A stretch of 64,000 bases of DNA from Streptomyces sp. NRRL F-525 (lineage in GTDB: Bacteria > Actinomycetota > Actinomycetes > Streptomycetales > Streptomycetaceae). Under the pieces are notes generated by a model. It was given only the letters and a program-made list of their open reading frames with translations. It had not been told where the DNA came from and ran no database searches. The position numbers and the translations under genes are program-made. The stretch covers positions 186,001 through 250,000 of the forward strand of contig NZ_JNXE01000008.1 in assembly GCF_000716605.1 (NCBI RefSeq), written 5' to 3'. Positions 41,820-50,523 of the stretch are shown here, piece by piece; positions within the stretch are counted from its first letter, which is position 1; each line of letters starts with the position of its first letter.

Positions 41820-43388
41820 ATGAGGATCGCCATCATCGGTGCCGGTGTCGCGGGCCTGGTCACCGCCAAAGTGCTCACCCAGGCCGGACACCGGACGGAC
41901 GTGTTCGACAAGACCCCCGACGTCGGCGGCGTGTGGAGCCGCACCCGCCGCTACCCGGGCGTCACCACCCAGAGCCCGAAGGCGCAGTACTCCTTCTCCG
42001 ACTTCCCCATGCCCGCGGACTTCCCCGAGTGGCCCGACGGCGCCCAGATCCAGTCCTACCTCGCCGACTACACCGCGCACTTCGGCCTCGAACCCGTCCT
42101 GCGCCTGAGCACTGAGGTGCTCTCGGCCCGCCCGACCGCCGACGGCGCGTGGAGCGTCGAGTACCGCGACTCCGCGGGCACCCACAGCACGGAGACCTAC
42201 GACCGGCTCGTCGTCGCCAATGGGGTGTTCTGCGAACCGGCGGTGCCGAAGTTCGACGGCCTGGCGGAGTTCACCGCGGCCGGGGGCCAGGTGTGCGCGG
42301 GCACCGAGTTCCACGACGCCGAACAGGCCCGCGACCGCAGCGTCCTGGTCGTCGGCTACGGCAAGTCGGCCTGCGACGTGGCCGTTCCGATCAGCGTCGT
42401 AGCCGCCCGCACCGACGTGATCGCGCGCCAACTGCTGTGGAAGGTCCCGCGCAAGATCGGCGGCAGACTCAACTTCAAGATGCTGCTGCTCACCCGCCTC
42501 GGCGAGGGGCTCTTCCGCTACATCCGCCCGCGCGGCTTCGAACGCTTCCTGCACGGCCCCGGCAACGGCCTGCGCCGCCGGATGATCAACTCCATCGGCA
42601 CGGTGTCGATACGCCAACTCGGCCTCAAGCGACTCGATTTGGTGCCCCGCGGGACGATGGAGGACATCGTGCGCGGCGCCATCGGCCTCGCGACCGAGGG
42701 CTTCTTCGAGGCCGTCACCGCGGGCGCCATCACCGTCCGCCGCGACCGCACCATCGAGCAACTCCTCGTCGTGGACGGCAAGCCCTCCGCCCGTCTCTCC
42801 GACGGCACCGTGCTGCCCGCGGACCTGGTGGTCTGCGCGACCGGCTTCACCCAGGGCGTCCCGTTCCTGCCCGAGAAGGTGCAGGAGCAACTCCTAGACG
42901 AGCGCGGCAACTTCATGCTCTACCGCCAGATCCTGCCCCTCGGGATCCCCGGCCTGTACTTCAACGGCTACAACTCCTCCTTCTTCAGCCCGCTCAACGC
43001 CGAGCTCGCCGCGCTGTGGATCGCGGCCGGCCTCGCCGGTGCGCTGACGACTCCCGACACCGAGACCATGCGGGACGCGGTCGTGGACCAACTGGCCTTC
43101 ATGGACCTCGCCACCGACACCCACCACTGCCGCGGCACCAAGATCATCCCGTTCTCCATGCACAACGCCGACGAAGTGCTCAGCGACCTGGACCTCAACA
43201 TCAACCCGCTTGTCCGCGCCGCCCATTGGCTCGGCCCGGTCGACCCGGCCGCGTACCGACGCCTGACGCCGGTGCTGCTCAAGCGCCTCGCGTCGGTCGG
43301 GCCCGGAGACCGGGACCTGCCCCGCACGCTTCCCGTCCCGGGGAGCCCGGGACGGGAGAGCCTGACGAAGTCTCCTTCGCAGGGCTGA
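41820..43388 (+). CDS. flavin-containing / Baeyer-Villiger-type monooxygenase
   Basis: A 522-residue class B flavoprotein monooxygenase. FAD motif MRIAIIGAGVAGLVTAKVL; RRYPGVTTQSPKAQYSFSDFP; the fingerprint-like GTEFHDAEQ; NADPH motif SVLVVGYGKSACDVAV; LVVCATGFTQG. FMO-type enzymes oxygenate heteroatoms or insert oxygen next to ketones. It lies in the IclR-led operon opposite the ring-cleavage genes, so it may carry out an early step that makes the aromatic substrate. That link is inference from shared control. Confidence 0.85.
   Translation: MRIAIIGAGVAGLVTAKVLTQAGHRTDVFDKTPDVGGVWSRTRRYPGVTTQSPKAQYSFSDFPMPADFPEWPDGAQIQSYLADYTAHFGLEPVLRLSTEVLSARPTADGAWSVEYRDSAGTHSTETYDRLVVANGVFCEPAVPKFDGLAEFTAAGGQVCAGTEFHDAEQARDRSVLVVGYGKSACDVAVPISVVAARTDVIARQLLWKVPRKIGGRLNFKMLLLTRLGEGLFRYIRPRGFERFLHGPGNGLRRRMINSIGTVSIRQLGLKRLDLVPRGTMEDIVRGAIGLATEGFFEAVTAGAITVRRDRTIEQLLVVDGKPSARLSDGTVLPADLVVCATGFTQGVPFLPEKVQEQLLDERGNFMLYRQILPLGIPGLYFNGYNSSFFSPLNAELAALWIAAGLAGALTTPDTETMRDAVVDQLAFMDLATDTHHCRGTKIIPFSMHNADEVLSDLDLNINPLVRAAHWLGPVDPAAYRRLTPVLLKRLASVGPGDRDLPRTLPVPGSPGRESLTKSPSQG
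43331..43357. terminator. hairpin at the end of the flavin monooxygenase gene
   Basis: Perfect 12-bp arms (TCCCGTCCCGGG and its complement) with a GAG loop lie within the last codons of the monooxygenase gene, just before the convergent glycosidase gene. A compact GC-only terminator of the Streptomyces style. Confidence 0.6.
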
Positions 43389-43394
43389 GACCGG

Positions 43395-46300
43395 TCAGCC
43401 GTACGTCACGGTCACCGGAGTGCGCGCGCTCCGCGCTGGGAGCGGGACGGTCAGGGTGTGGGTCTTGCTGTCGAAGTGGTAGGCGTGGGCGGGGAGTTGG
43501 GCCCCACCCACTCGGACGGTACCCGGGGTGGTGACCCCGAGGAGCGAGACGGTCCACTGCCGGTTTTTGATCTGGCCGCGGAAGGTCCCGGTCGGCGGGT
43601 CGATCGTCACCGTGTGCCGGGTGCCGTTCTCCCGGTACCGGATCTTCGTGACGGCGCTGTGGCCGCGCCCGGTGCGGGCGGTCCCGTCGTCCTCGTAGAG
43701 GGTGGAGGTGCCGGAGGCGCCCGCGGCCACGTTGAGCGTGACCTTGTTCAGCGGGGCCTTGTCGTTGCTGGTGACATTGCTCGTCCGCGTCGGGATGACG
43801 GCGCCCGCCCGGACGAAAACCGGCATGGTGTCGAGGCCGTTGGTGATGTTCTGGGTGGTGCCGCCGGCGTAGGTCTGCCCGGTGAAGTAGTCGGTCCACT
43901 GGCTGCCCGGCGGGAACCACACCGAGGTCGTCGCCGTGGTGCCGGGCGTGGTGACGGGGGCGACGAGCAGGTCGGGGCCGTAGAAGTACTCGTTGTTCGA
44001 AGTGGCGTACGCCTGCGGCTCGTTGGGGTACTGGAGGTACATCGGGCGGGTGACCGGGACGCCGGTCGTGTTGGCCTGCTGCGCGAGGGAGTAGGTGTAA
44101 GGCACCAGGTTCTCGCGGAGGTTGAGGAACTTGTCGGCCGATGCGCGGGCCGCCGTGCCGTACTGCCAGGGCAGGCGGTCGCTGTGGTTGCTGTGCAGGC
44201 GGTCGATGGGCTGGAAGGTGCCGAGCTGGACCCAGCGGGCGTACATGTCGTCGGGGAGCTTGAAGGTGGTGTGGGTCGTGCCGTCGGCGGTGTAGGTCTC
44301 CGAACCGGTCAGTTTCGTCGTGTCGTTGTGGCCGCCGATGTCATGGCTGATCGCCGACATGCCGGTGGCGGCCGCCTCACCGGGCGTGTAGCCGACCTCG
44401 GCCTTCAGGGTGCCCCAGGTGGAGGAGGTGTCACCGGTGAAGTGGACGGTCGTGCGCTTGTCGGCCCACGGCCCGGTGGGCAGCCCCTGCTGGCCGCTGT
44501 AACCGCCCGCCTGGAGCGAGCCGTAGGCGCGGGAGACGGCGAAACCCCGGCCGATGGTCTTGTCGGCGTCCGTCGCGTACTGCTGGTTGATCCACGCGTC
44601 GGGGGTGACGCCGGGCAGCGAGGACTGGGAGTTGTCGCAGCACCAGTCGAGCCACCAGAAGTCGTTGCCCTGCTGGTCCATGGTCTGGTGCAGATCCATG
44701 TACGCCTTGAGCTGGTCGGGGTCGCCCCAGTCGAACGTGTAGCAGTCACCGGCACCACTGCTCGCGGCGGGCGCACAACCACCCTTGTGCAGCTTGCCCT
44801 TGGCGGTCGCCTGGGCCTGCGCGAACTGCGGGTCGCTGCTGAGGATGCTCGGGTGGATGTTGAGCGTGTTGTGCAGCCCCTGGGACGCGGCCCAGTCGAA
44901 GAACCCCTTCGGATCAGGGAACTTGGACTGGTCGATCTCCCAACCGCTCCACGTGTTCGGCGACTTGAAGTCCGTGTCGGTCACCAGGACGTCGAGGGGC
45001 ACGCCCTCGGCGCGGAAGGCGGGCAGGATTCGGTTCTCGTAGTCGGCGGCGGTGCGGTCGATGTACTCCGAGTACCAGACGCCGTACGCCCATTGGGGAA
45101 GCAGCTCGGGCGGACCGGTGAGGGTGGCGAGATCGGTCAGACCTTGTTGGTAGTCGTGTCCGTAGCCGAAGACATAGCCGTCCTGGTACGGCGCGCCCCC
45201 GTGGGACGGGCGTTGGGTCACCTGGTGGGTGCCGGTGTCGTACAGGGCGGAGGTGGTGTCGTCGAGGAGGTACCAGCCGTCCTTGTAGAGCAGGCCGGGT
45301 GTGGTGGCCGGCGCCCCGTTGTTGCCGTCGACGCCGTCGAGGCTGCGCCGGTAGCCGCCGAGCGCCAAGTGGGGTTGCGGGGCGGGGGAGTTGGCCGCCG
45401 TGACGGAGACCGTGTCGAGGTTGACGTGACAGCTCGCGGTGTCCGGGCAGCCGACGGTGATGTCGTTCGCCCCGGCCTTGAGGGTGACGGGGACGGAGGC
45501 GGTGCTCCAGGTGTCCCAGTTGCCGGTGACCGGCAGCGACAGGGTCCGCGTGGTGCCGTTGGACGACACCGTCGCCGTACGGGTCTGGTACAGCCCGTCG
45601 CTGCCGGTGGCGTTGGCATAGCGCACCTGCAACGCGTACGTGCCGTCGGCCGGTACGCCGACCATGTGGGTCAACGCGCTTGAGCCTTGGTTGAGTTCGG
45701 CGAGGAAGCCGCTGCCGGAGTACCCGGTGTGGTCGGTGGCGGTGATCGCCGTACCCGAGACGCGACCGGCCTCGGCCTCGCAGGTGACGCCGTATCCGCA
45801 ACTCGTGATGGCGGTGGTGGAGGTGGACGGGAATCCGCTGCCCTGGTTCACCACGGCGACGCTGTCGAGATTGACGTCCCCGGAGTCGGCGGCGGTCCTC
45901 GTCAGCGTCAACGTGTGCTGTCCTGCGCCGAGTTGGACCGCGCTGCTCGCGAGACCCCAGGTGTCCCAGTTGCCGGTGCTCGGCAGACTCACCGTACGGC
46001 TCGGGCCGCCGTCCACCGACAGCGTGAGGGTGCGGGTGGTGTTCTGGCCGTCCCCGCCGACGTAGTTGGCGTAGCGCGCGTCGAACGTGTACGTCCCCGC
46101 CGCGCCGACGGTGACGTCCGCCGACACGGAGTCGCCCGTCCCCTCGAAACCGGCGAGGAACCCGGACCCGGTGTAGCCGGTGTGGTCCGTGGCGACACCG
46201 GCCCCGCTGTGGGGCAGTTGCTCGGCCTCGCACAGGGCACCCAGGCCGCAGGTGAGCCGGTGCCACGGGGTGGCGTCGACCGCCGACCCGCCGGCCGACA

Positions 46301-46688
46301 GGTGCACGGAGAGGTTCTGCGCGTCGAACGGCCCCGAATCCACCTGGTACTTGAGGGTGAGCGCGCTCGTGGTGATGGTCAGCCAGCCGTTCGACGTACT
46401 CGATGTGTACGGGGGAGGCGTGAACGCGGTGCGGCCGATCGCGTTGAACGTCGCGCTGTCGGTGAACTTCCCGTCCTGCGCGTACTCCGTGCGGATCAGG
46501 GTCGGGGACAGGACTTGGAAGCGTGCGTTGCCCGAAGTCACCGACGCGGCACGGTGGTTGGCCGCCACGTTCGCCGAGGCCGCTCCGGTGCCGGTCACGA
46601 GCATGGCGGCGAGGGTGCTGATGAGGGCGAGGACCGTGACGCGTCTTCGCGGCATGCGTGTGGTGCGTGACGCCGATCGTCTTCTCAC
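43395..46688 (-). CDS. secreted GH31 glycoside hydrolase with two carbohydrate-binding modules
   Basis: A 1,097-residue exported enzyme. A twin-arginine-like N terminus (MRRRSASRTTRMPRRRVTVLAL) and hydrophobic stretch precede the mature protein. Two CBM6/35-like modules (about 155-285 and 300-435; each starts CEAE and has an NWDTW-type motif) are inserted before the barrel. The GH31 barrel carries the nucleophile Asp681 in WWLDWCCDN and the acid/base Asp753 in HFTGDTSS. C-terminal beta domains include VFVRAGAVIPT and TLYEDDGTA. GH31 members are alpha-glucosidases, alpha-xylosidases or transferases; the substrate is not evident. It converges on the monooxygenase gene with 6 bp between stops. 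Confidence 0.9.
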   Translation of the reverse strand: MRRRSASRTTRMPRRRVTVLALISTLAAMLVTGTGAASANVAANHRAASVTSGNARFQVLSPTLIRTEYAQDGKFTDSATFNAIGRTAFTPPPYTSSTSNGWLTITTSALTLKYQVDSGPFDAQNLSVHLSAGGSAVDATPWHRLTCGLGALCEAEQLPHSGAGVATDHTGYTGSGFLAGFEGTGDSVSADVTVGAAGTYTFDARYANYVGGDGQNTTRTLTLSVDGGPSRTVSLPSTGNWDTWGLASSAVQLGAGQHTLTLTRTAADSGDVNLDSVAVVNQGSGFPSTSTTAITSCGYGVTCEAEAGRVSGTAITATDHTGYSGSGFLAELNQGSSALTHMVGVPADGTYALQVRYANATGSDGLYQTRTATVSSNGTTRTLSLPVTGNWDTWSTASVPVTLKAGANDITVGCPDTASCHVNLDTVSVTAANSPAPQPHLALGGYRRSLDGVDGNNGAPATTPGLLYKDGWYLLDDTTSALYDTGTHQVTQRPSHGGAPYQDGYVFGYGHDYQQGLTDLATLTGPPELLPQWAYGVWYSEYIDRTAADYENRILPAFRAEGVPLDVLVTDTDFKSPNTWSGWEIDQSKFPDPKGFFDWAASQGLHNTLNIHPSILSSDPQFAQAQATAKGKLHKGGCAPAASSGAGDCYTFDWGDPDQLKAYMDLHQTMDQQGNDFWWLDWCCDNSQSSLPGVTPDAWINQQYATDADKTIGRGFAVSRAYGSLQAGGYSGQQGLPTGPWADKRTTVHFTGDTSSTWGTLKAEVGYTPGEAAATGMSAISHDIGGHNDTTKLTGSETYTADGTTHTTFKLPDDMYARWVQLGTFQPIDRLHSNHSDRLPWQYGTAARASADKFLNLRENLVPYTYSLAQQANTTGVPVTRPMYLQYPNEPQAYATSNNEYFYGPDLLVAPVTTPGTTATTSVWFPPGSQWTDYFTGQTYAGGTTQNITNGLDTMPVFVRAGAVIPTRTSNVTSNDKAPLNKVTLNVAAGASGTSTLYEDDGTARTGRGHSAVTKIRYRENGTRHTVTIDPPTGTFRGQIKNRQWTVSLLGVTTPGTVRVGGAQLPAHAYHFDSKTHTLTVPLPARSARTPVTVTYG

Positions 46689-46777
46689 GGACGGCTCCGT
46701 CCTGGAGTGGGGCCACTTGGGCCTGTGGTGGAGGTGTGCCGGTTCCCGTTCGCGCCTGGTGGAATCTGCTCCTGGCC

Positions 46778-46791
46778 GACATCGTTGTCAA
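46778..46791 (-). promoter_or_regulatory. LacI-type operator overlapping the glycosidase promoter
   Basis: On the minus strand TTGACA is followed after 17 bp by CAGATT, a plausible promoter about 75 bp before the GH31 start. The -35 overlaps TTGACAACGATGTC, whose GACA/TGTC symmetry resembles sugar-responsive LacI-family operators of Streptomyces. No LacI gene is in the window. Confidence 0.5.
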
Positions 46792-46979
46792 CCCTTGCGG
46801 CTGAGGGTTTCTGTGCGTGTTGGTTTGTCCGGGTGGGGTTGTGCGGGGGAAGGGCCCGGTGCGGACTTCCTGGGGTCGAACGCCGGGCCGGAGTAGGGGT
46901 GTTGGGCCTCGGTCTGCTTGTGACGGGGGCCTGTCTGGCATCAGTCGGGCGCCCTGGACGCCGTAGCGCTTTGATGTGG

Positions 46980-48467
46980 TCAGGTCTGGGCGGCGCCGTG
47001 TACTGCGGGCGCCGGGGTCGGTGCTGTCGCCGGATCGGACGGGAAATGAGCGGCGACCCGGGTCGCGGTCGCGGTGGCGCGGGCCGTGGTGGTCGCCAGG
47101 CCTATCACCGTGATCACGAGGCCGCCGGTGGCGAGGATCCACCAGCCCGGGTGGCTGGCGGCGGCGAGTCCGGGGCCGCCCGGGGTGCGGGTGCGGGCGG
47201 TGACGATCGAACCGAGGATCGCGACGCCGAGGTTGTTGCCGATCTGGCGGCCGGTGGTGGTGATCGCGGCGGAGACCCCGGCCTGGGCGCGCGGCATACC
47301 GGCTACGGCGGTGGTGGTGATCGGGGCGTTGACCAGGCCGAATCCGATGCCGAGGAGGATGTAGGCGGTGAGCAGGGTCGCCCATGGCGTGGTCGGGGTG
47401 AGTGTGGTCAGCGTCAGTGCGGCGACGGCGATCAGCAGGCCGGCGGCGACCAGTGGCGGGCGGGGGCCACGCGTGGCGGTGAGGCGTCCGGACAGCGGTG
47501 AGGCGAGCGCGGTGCCGGCGGCCATCGGCATGGTCAGCAGGCCGGCCTGCAGTGCGCTGCAGCCGCGTACGTCCTGCAGATAGAGGGTGTTGAGGAACAG
47601 GAAGCCGGACAGTACGACGAACGCCGTGACGGCGGCGACGAAGGAGCCGGTGAACGGGACCGAGCGGAAGAACACCGGGTCCACCAGCGGTTGTTGGCGC
47701 CGGCGTTCGTAGGCGGGCAGTGCTGCGGCAGCTGCTGCGGCCAGGGTGAACAGGGCGATGATGGGGGTGCTGCCGTAACCCTGGTGGGAGCCTTCGATGA
47801 TCGCGAAGATCAGGGAGGTGAGGATGGTGACGACGAGTATCTGACCGACCGGGTCGGGGCGCCGGGGCGCGGCGGCCCTGGATTCGGGGATGAGGATTGC
47901 GGCGAGCGCCAGGGCGGCCACCCCGATCGGGATGTTGATCCAGAAGATCGAGCGCCAGCCGGCCGAGGCGACGAGCAGGCCGCCCACCACCGGTCCTGCG
48001 GCCAGGGACAGGCCGACCGTGGTGCCCCACAGGCCGATCGCGCGGGCGCGTTCGCGGGGGTCGGGGAAGGCGTGCGTGATGATCGACAGCGCGACCGGGT
48101 TGAGCATGCTGGCGCCGAGTCCCTGGGTGACACGGAAGGCGATCAGCCAGCCGAGGCTCGGAGCGAGGGAGCAGGCCAGCGAGCCGGCGGTGAAGAGGGC
48201 CAGGCCGGCCTGGAACACCTTGCGTCGACCGATCCGGTCGGCGGTGGATCCGGCGAGCATCATGAAGGCGGCGACGGCGAGGGTGTAGCCGTCTACGGTC
48301 CACTGCAGGCCGGTCACCGGGGCGTGCAGGTCGTGGCCTATGGCCGGCAGGGCGACGTTCACCGCGGTGGTGTCCAGGGCGGTGATCAGGAGGCTCAGGC
48401 AGCACACCGCGAGGATGAGCCCCGCCCGCTGACGGGTGCCGTTGGGGAGGGGCGTGTGCGACGGCAT
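46980..48467 (-). CDS. MFS multidrug exporter, DHA2 (EmrB/QacA) type
   Basis: A 495-residue membrane protein with about 14 hydrophobic segments. LITALDTTAVNVALPAIGHDL (helix 1 motif with Asp), LQWTVDGYTLAVAAFMMLAGSTADRIGRRKV and FRVTQGLGASMLNPVALSII are hallmarks of the DHA2 proton-driven drug exporters. The ATG at 48467 has GAGGAGAAC upstream. The downstream 290 bp before the GH31 start hold no gene. No regulator is adjacent; the substrate is unknown. Confidence 0.9.
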   Translation of the reverse strand: MPSHTPLPNGTRQRAGLILAVCCLSLLITALDTTAVNVALPAIGHDLHAPVTGLQWTVDGYTLAVAAFMMLAGSTADRIGRRKVFQAGLALFTAGSLACSLAPSLGWLIAFRVTQGLGASMLNPVALSIITHAFPDPRERARAIGLWGTTVGLSLAAGPVVGGLLVASAGWRSIFWINIPIGVAALALAAILIPESRAAAPRRPDPVGQILVVTILTSLIFAIIEGSHQGYGSTPIIALFTLAAAAAAALPAYERRRQQPLVDPVFFRSVPFTGSFVAAVTAFVVLSGFLFLNTLYLQDVRGCSALQAGLLTMPMAAGTALASPLSGRLTATRGPRPPLVAAGLLIAVAALTLTTLTPTTPWATLLTAYILLGIGFGLVNAPITTTAVAGMPRAQAGVSAAITTTGRQIGNNLGVAILGSIVTARTRTPGGPGLAAASHPGWWILATGGLVITVIGLATTTARATATATRVAAHFPSDPATAPTPAPAVHGAAQT

Positions 48468-48764
48468 GTTCGTTCTCCTCGGTCAGGGGTGGTGCGGTCC
48501 GCGGCCCTTGCATGCGGGGTGTCCGGCGGTGGGAGTCGCCAACGGCGCGGTGTGGCACGGAGGTTGGGTTGCGGCTTCGTGCTGGTCGCCGGGCTGCGGA
48601 GTGGGCCGGAAGGCGGCGCCGGGAAACGGGGTGACTGGCGCTCGCTCGTACTTCGGCGGGGTGACGCCGTAGCGGTGGGCGGGTTGCCTGAGCCGGATCC
48701 TGTGTGTCTTCGCCGGTTCCTGAGGTGGCGGTGCGATGTCAGGGGGCGGGTGGATCAACTGCTG
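48468..48764. other. 297-bp region upstream of the MFS gene
   Basis: No supportable gene. The open frames here are low-complexity, Pro/Arg-rich and lack ribosome sites. The MFS promoter is expected in this region but no clear -35/-10 pair was found. Confidence 0.4.
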
Positions 48765-49046
48765 CTAGGCGATGGGGAGTTCGTCGAGCTGGAAGAGGCT
48801 GCTCGGGCGCCGGTGCTGAGTGTGGGGATGGCGGAGATGAAGCGGTGGACGTGCTTGGCGCGGGGGCGGGCGGCGAAGGTGGCGGCCTCCGTGTAGACCT
48901 CGTAGAGGTAGAAACGTCCGGGGACGTCGCCTGCCTCGTAGGCGGTGAAGGTGACGCAGCTCGGTTCGCTGCGTACCTCGCGGACGAGTTCGACGATGCG
49001 GACGCTGGTCTTCGGGGCCAGGTCGGGGGAGACAGGCGGTCGAGGT
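48765..49046 (-). pseudogene. broken antibiotic-biosynthesis-monooxygenase (ABM) gene
   Basis: An ABM/YgiN-like remnant on the minus strand. LAPKTSVRIVELVREVRSEP, SCVTFTAYEAGDVPGRFYLYEVYTE and HVHRFISAIPTLSTG match the middle of the family. The start is missing: the frame emerges directly after the hydrolase stop, with no ATG, GTG or TTG before the conserved part. Near 48810 the frame shifts: the continuing frame gives a Ser-rich tail, but a neighbouring frame gives a natural end, RPSSLFQLDELPIA, with its stop at 48765. Both the 5' truncation and the shift mark it as a decayed gene. Confidence 0.65.
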
Positions 49047-49859
49047 TCAGCGGGCGAAGGTGGAGAAGTCCGTGTCGGCGCTGTCCCAGATCGCGTTGAT
49101 GACCTGGTCGGGGGTCTCCAGCTGCGGGGAGTGGCCGGTTTCGGGGAGCAGTTGGAACTGGGCCAGGGGGATCGCGGCGGCGTAGGCGCGTCCGTAGTCG
49201 GTGTCGACGATTCCGTCGCTCTCGCCCCAGAGCACGAGGGTGGGGATCTCCAGGGAGCGGAGACGTCCGACGAGGGTGGGGTCGGCCATGGCGGAGCCCG
49301 CGTAGACGGCGATGGCGGTCCGGTTGCTCGCGGCGATCGCCTGCGCCGCCGGGGGCAGGGTCGTCGGGTCGATGCGGAACGGCTCGGGGTTGTGGAAGGT
49401 GAGCCCGAAGACCTCATCCATGGTCAGGGAGAAGAAGTCGGCGACCGGGTGTCCCGGCACCTCGATCCCGACCGCGTCGATCAGGACGATGCCGCTGACG
49501 CGCGGCGACTTCAGCAGCGCGATCTCGGCGGTGATCCAGCCGCCGATCGAGTTGCCGATGACGGTGACGTCGGTGAGCGCCAACTGGTCCAGGAGCGCGC
49601 CGTAGAGCGTGGCCAGGCCGGAGACGCTGGTCAGTGCCTCGGGGCGCTCGGTGCCGCCGAAACCCGGGTGGGTCGGGACCAGCACGTGCACGCCGTGAGC
49701 GGCGGCGAACTTCTCCGCGAACCCCGTCACCGACTGCGGGCCGGCCCCGCCGTGCAGCAGCAGGAACGGCTGACCGTCCTCGTCCCCGTATCCGGCCACG
49801 GACACCTCGACCGGGCCGACTCCGTCGAGGCTGACGGTGTATCGAGTGGTGGTTGCCAT
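49047..49859 (-). CDS. alpha/beta hydrolase
   Basis: A 270-residue alpha/beta hydrolase. FLLLHGGAGPQSV is the oxyanion region, VTVIGNSIGGWITAEIAL holds the nucleophile Ser (GNSIGG), LVLWGESDGIVD the Asp and LLPETGHSPQLETPD the His. The ATG at 49859 follows AAGGAGAAG; upstream in-frame codons would place the start before this ribosome site and are less likely. It lies between the broken ABM gene and a cupin gene in a group of small oxidative or hydrolytic genes. Substrate unknown. Confidence 0.85.
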   Translation of the reverse strand: MATTTRYTVSLDGVGPVEVSVAGYGDEDGQPFLLLHGGAGPQSVTGFAEKFAAAHGVHVLVPTHPGFGGTERPEALTSVSGLATLYGALLDQLALTDVTVIGNSIGGWITAEIALLKSPRVSGIVLIDAVGIEVPGHPVADFFSLTMDEVFGLTFHNPEPFRIDPTTLPPAAQAIAASNRTAIAVYAGSAMADPTLVGRLRSLEIPTLVLWGESDGIVDTDYGRAYAAAIPLAQFQLLPETGHSPQLETPDQVINAIWDSADTDFSTFAR

Positions 49860-49924
49860 GGGCTGCTTCTCCTTGATTGGTTCGGGGGCTGGGCGGGTCA
49901 ACTGGTCAGTGTGGGTGCGGGTGT

Positions 49925-50383
49925 TCAGGCGAAGTCGGTGGACGGCTCGGTGGCGTAGTGGCTCATCGCCTCGATCGTCGCCTCGGGTGTCAGAGGTCGG
50001 CCGGCGGCGATCATGTCGCGCAGTTCCCGGAAGTAGTCGACGTACAGGTCCGGGGTGAACGTGTTGAGCAGGACCGTTGTGCCGTCGGTCGGGTTGGCGA
50101 AGGTGTGCGGGGCGCCGGGCGGGATCATGACCAGCGTTCCGGCGGGCGCGTCGTACACGGTCTCGCCGACGGTGAACCGGGCCGCGCCGGACACGACGTA
50201 GAAGCCCTCGTCGTGCCGGGCGTGCCGGTGCTGCGGCGGGCCGTCGGTGTGCGGAGCGAGCGTGATCTCCCCGATGCCGAGGCGGTGATCGGTCGTGGTG
50301 CCGTCCTCCAGGATCCGCATGCGGGTCGGGCCGAGCTGGATCGACTCACCGGCGTCCGGACCTACGACTGAGACGTCTGTCAT
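49925..50383 (-). CDS. single-domain cupin
   Basis: A 152-residue cupin. GPPQHRHARHDEGFYVVSGAARFTVG is motif 1 (His-x-His, Glu) and GTLVMIPPGAPHTFANP is motif 2 (His), so a metal site is likely. The ATG at 50383 follows GGAGG. A longer frame starts upstream but lacks a ribosome site and crosses the palindromic operator region. It lies 65 bp before the hydrolase gene on the same strand. Function unassigned. Confidence 0.82.
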   Translation of the reverse strand: MTDVSVVGPDAGESIQLGPTRMRILEDGTTTDHRLGIGEITLAPHTDGPPQHRHARHDEGFYVVSGAARFTVGETVYDAPAGTLVMIPPGAPHTFANPTDGTTVLLNTFTPDLYVDYFRELRDMIAAGRPLTPEATIEAMSHYATEPSTDFA

Positions 50384-50423
50384 CTGAGCCTCCGTGTAAG
50401 AGAGTGTGCTGTGCTCGTTGGGG

Positions 50424-50486
50424 TTGACTCTCATTAATGTAGGCGAGTCGACCCGTTCGTGCAAGTTAACTCTCATGATGAGAGTT
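50424..50486. promoter_or_regulatory. palindromic operator pair upstream of the cupin gene
   Basis: AACTCTCATGATGAGAGTT (50468-50486) is a perfect palindrome with 9-bp arms around one base. A related half, TTGACTCTCATTAATG (50424-50439), lies 42 bp away and carries the same ACTCTCAT core. The AT-rich block is the clear control region for the cupin/hydrolase transcript; the sites suit a dimeric TetR- or MarR-type repressor. Confidence 0.65.
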
Positions 50487-50523
50487 GGTGTTCGGGTGCG
50501 ATTCCTCAGGGTGTGTCCTTGCG

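Noticed and set aside
44914..48558. A 1,200-codon open frame crossing the GH31 and MFS genes
   Set aside because: Low-complexity Arg/Pro-rich product that runs through two genes with strong domain evidence in other frames.
48483..48758. Small 91-codon frame upstream of the MFS gene
   Set aside because: Pro/His-rich sequence without ribosome site or family features; more likely promoter DNA.
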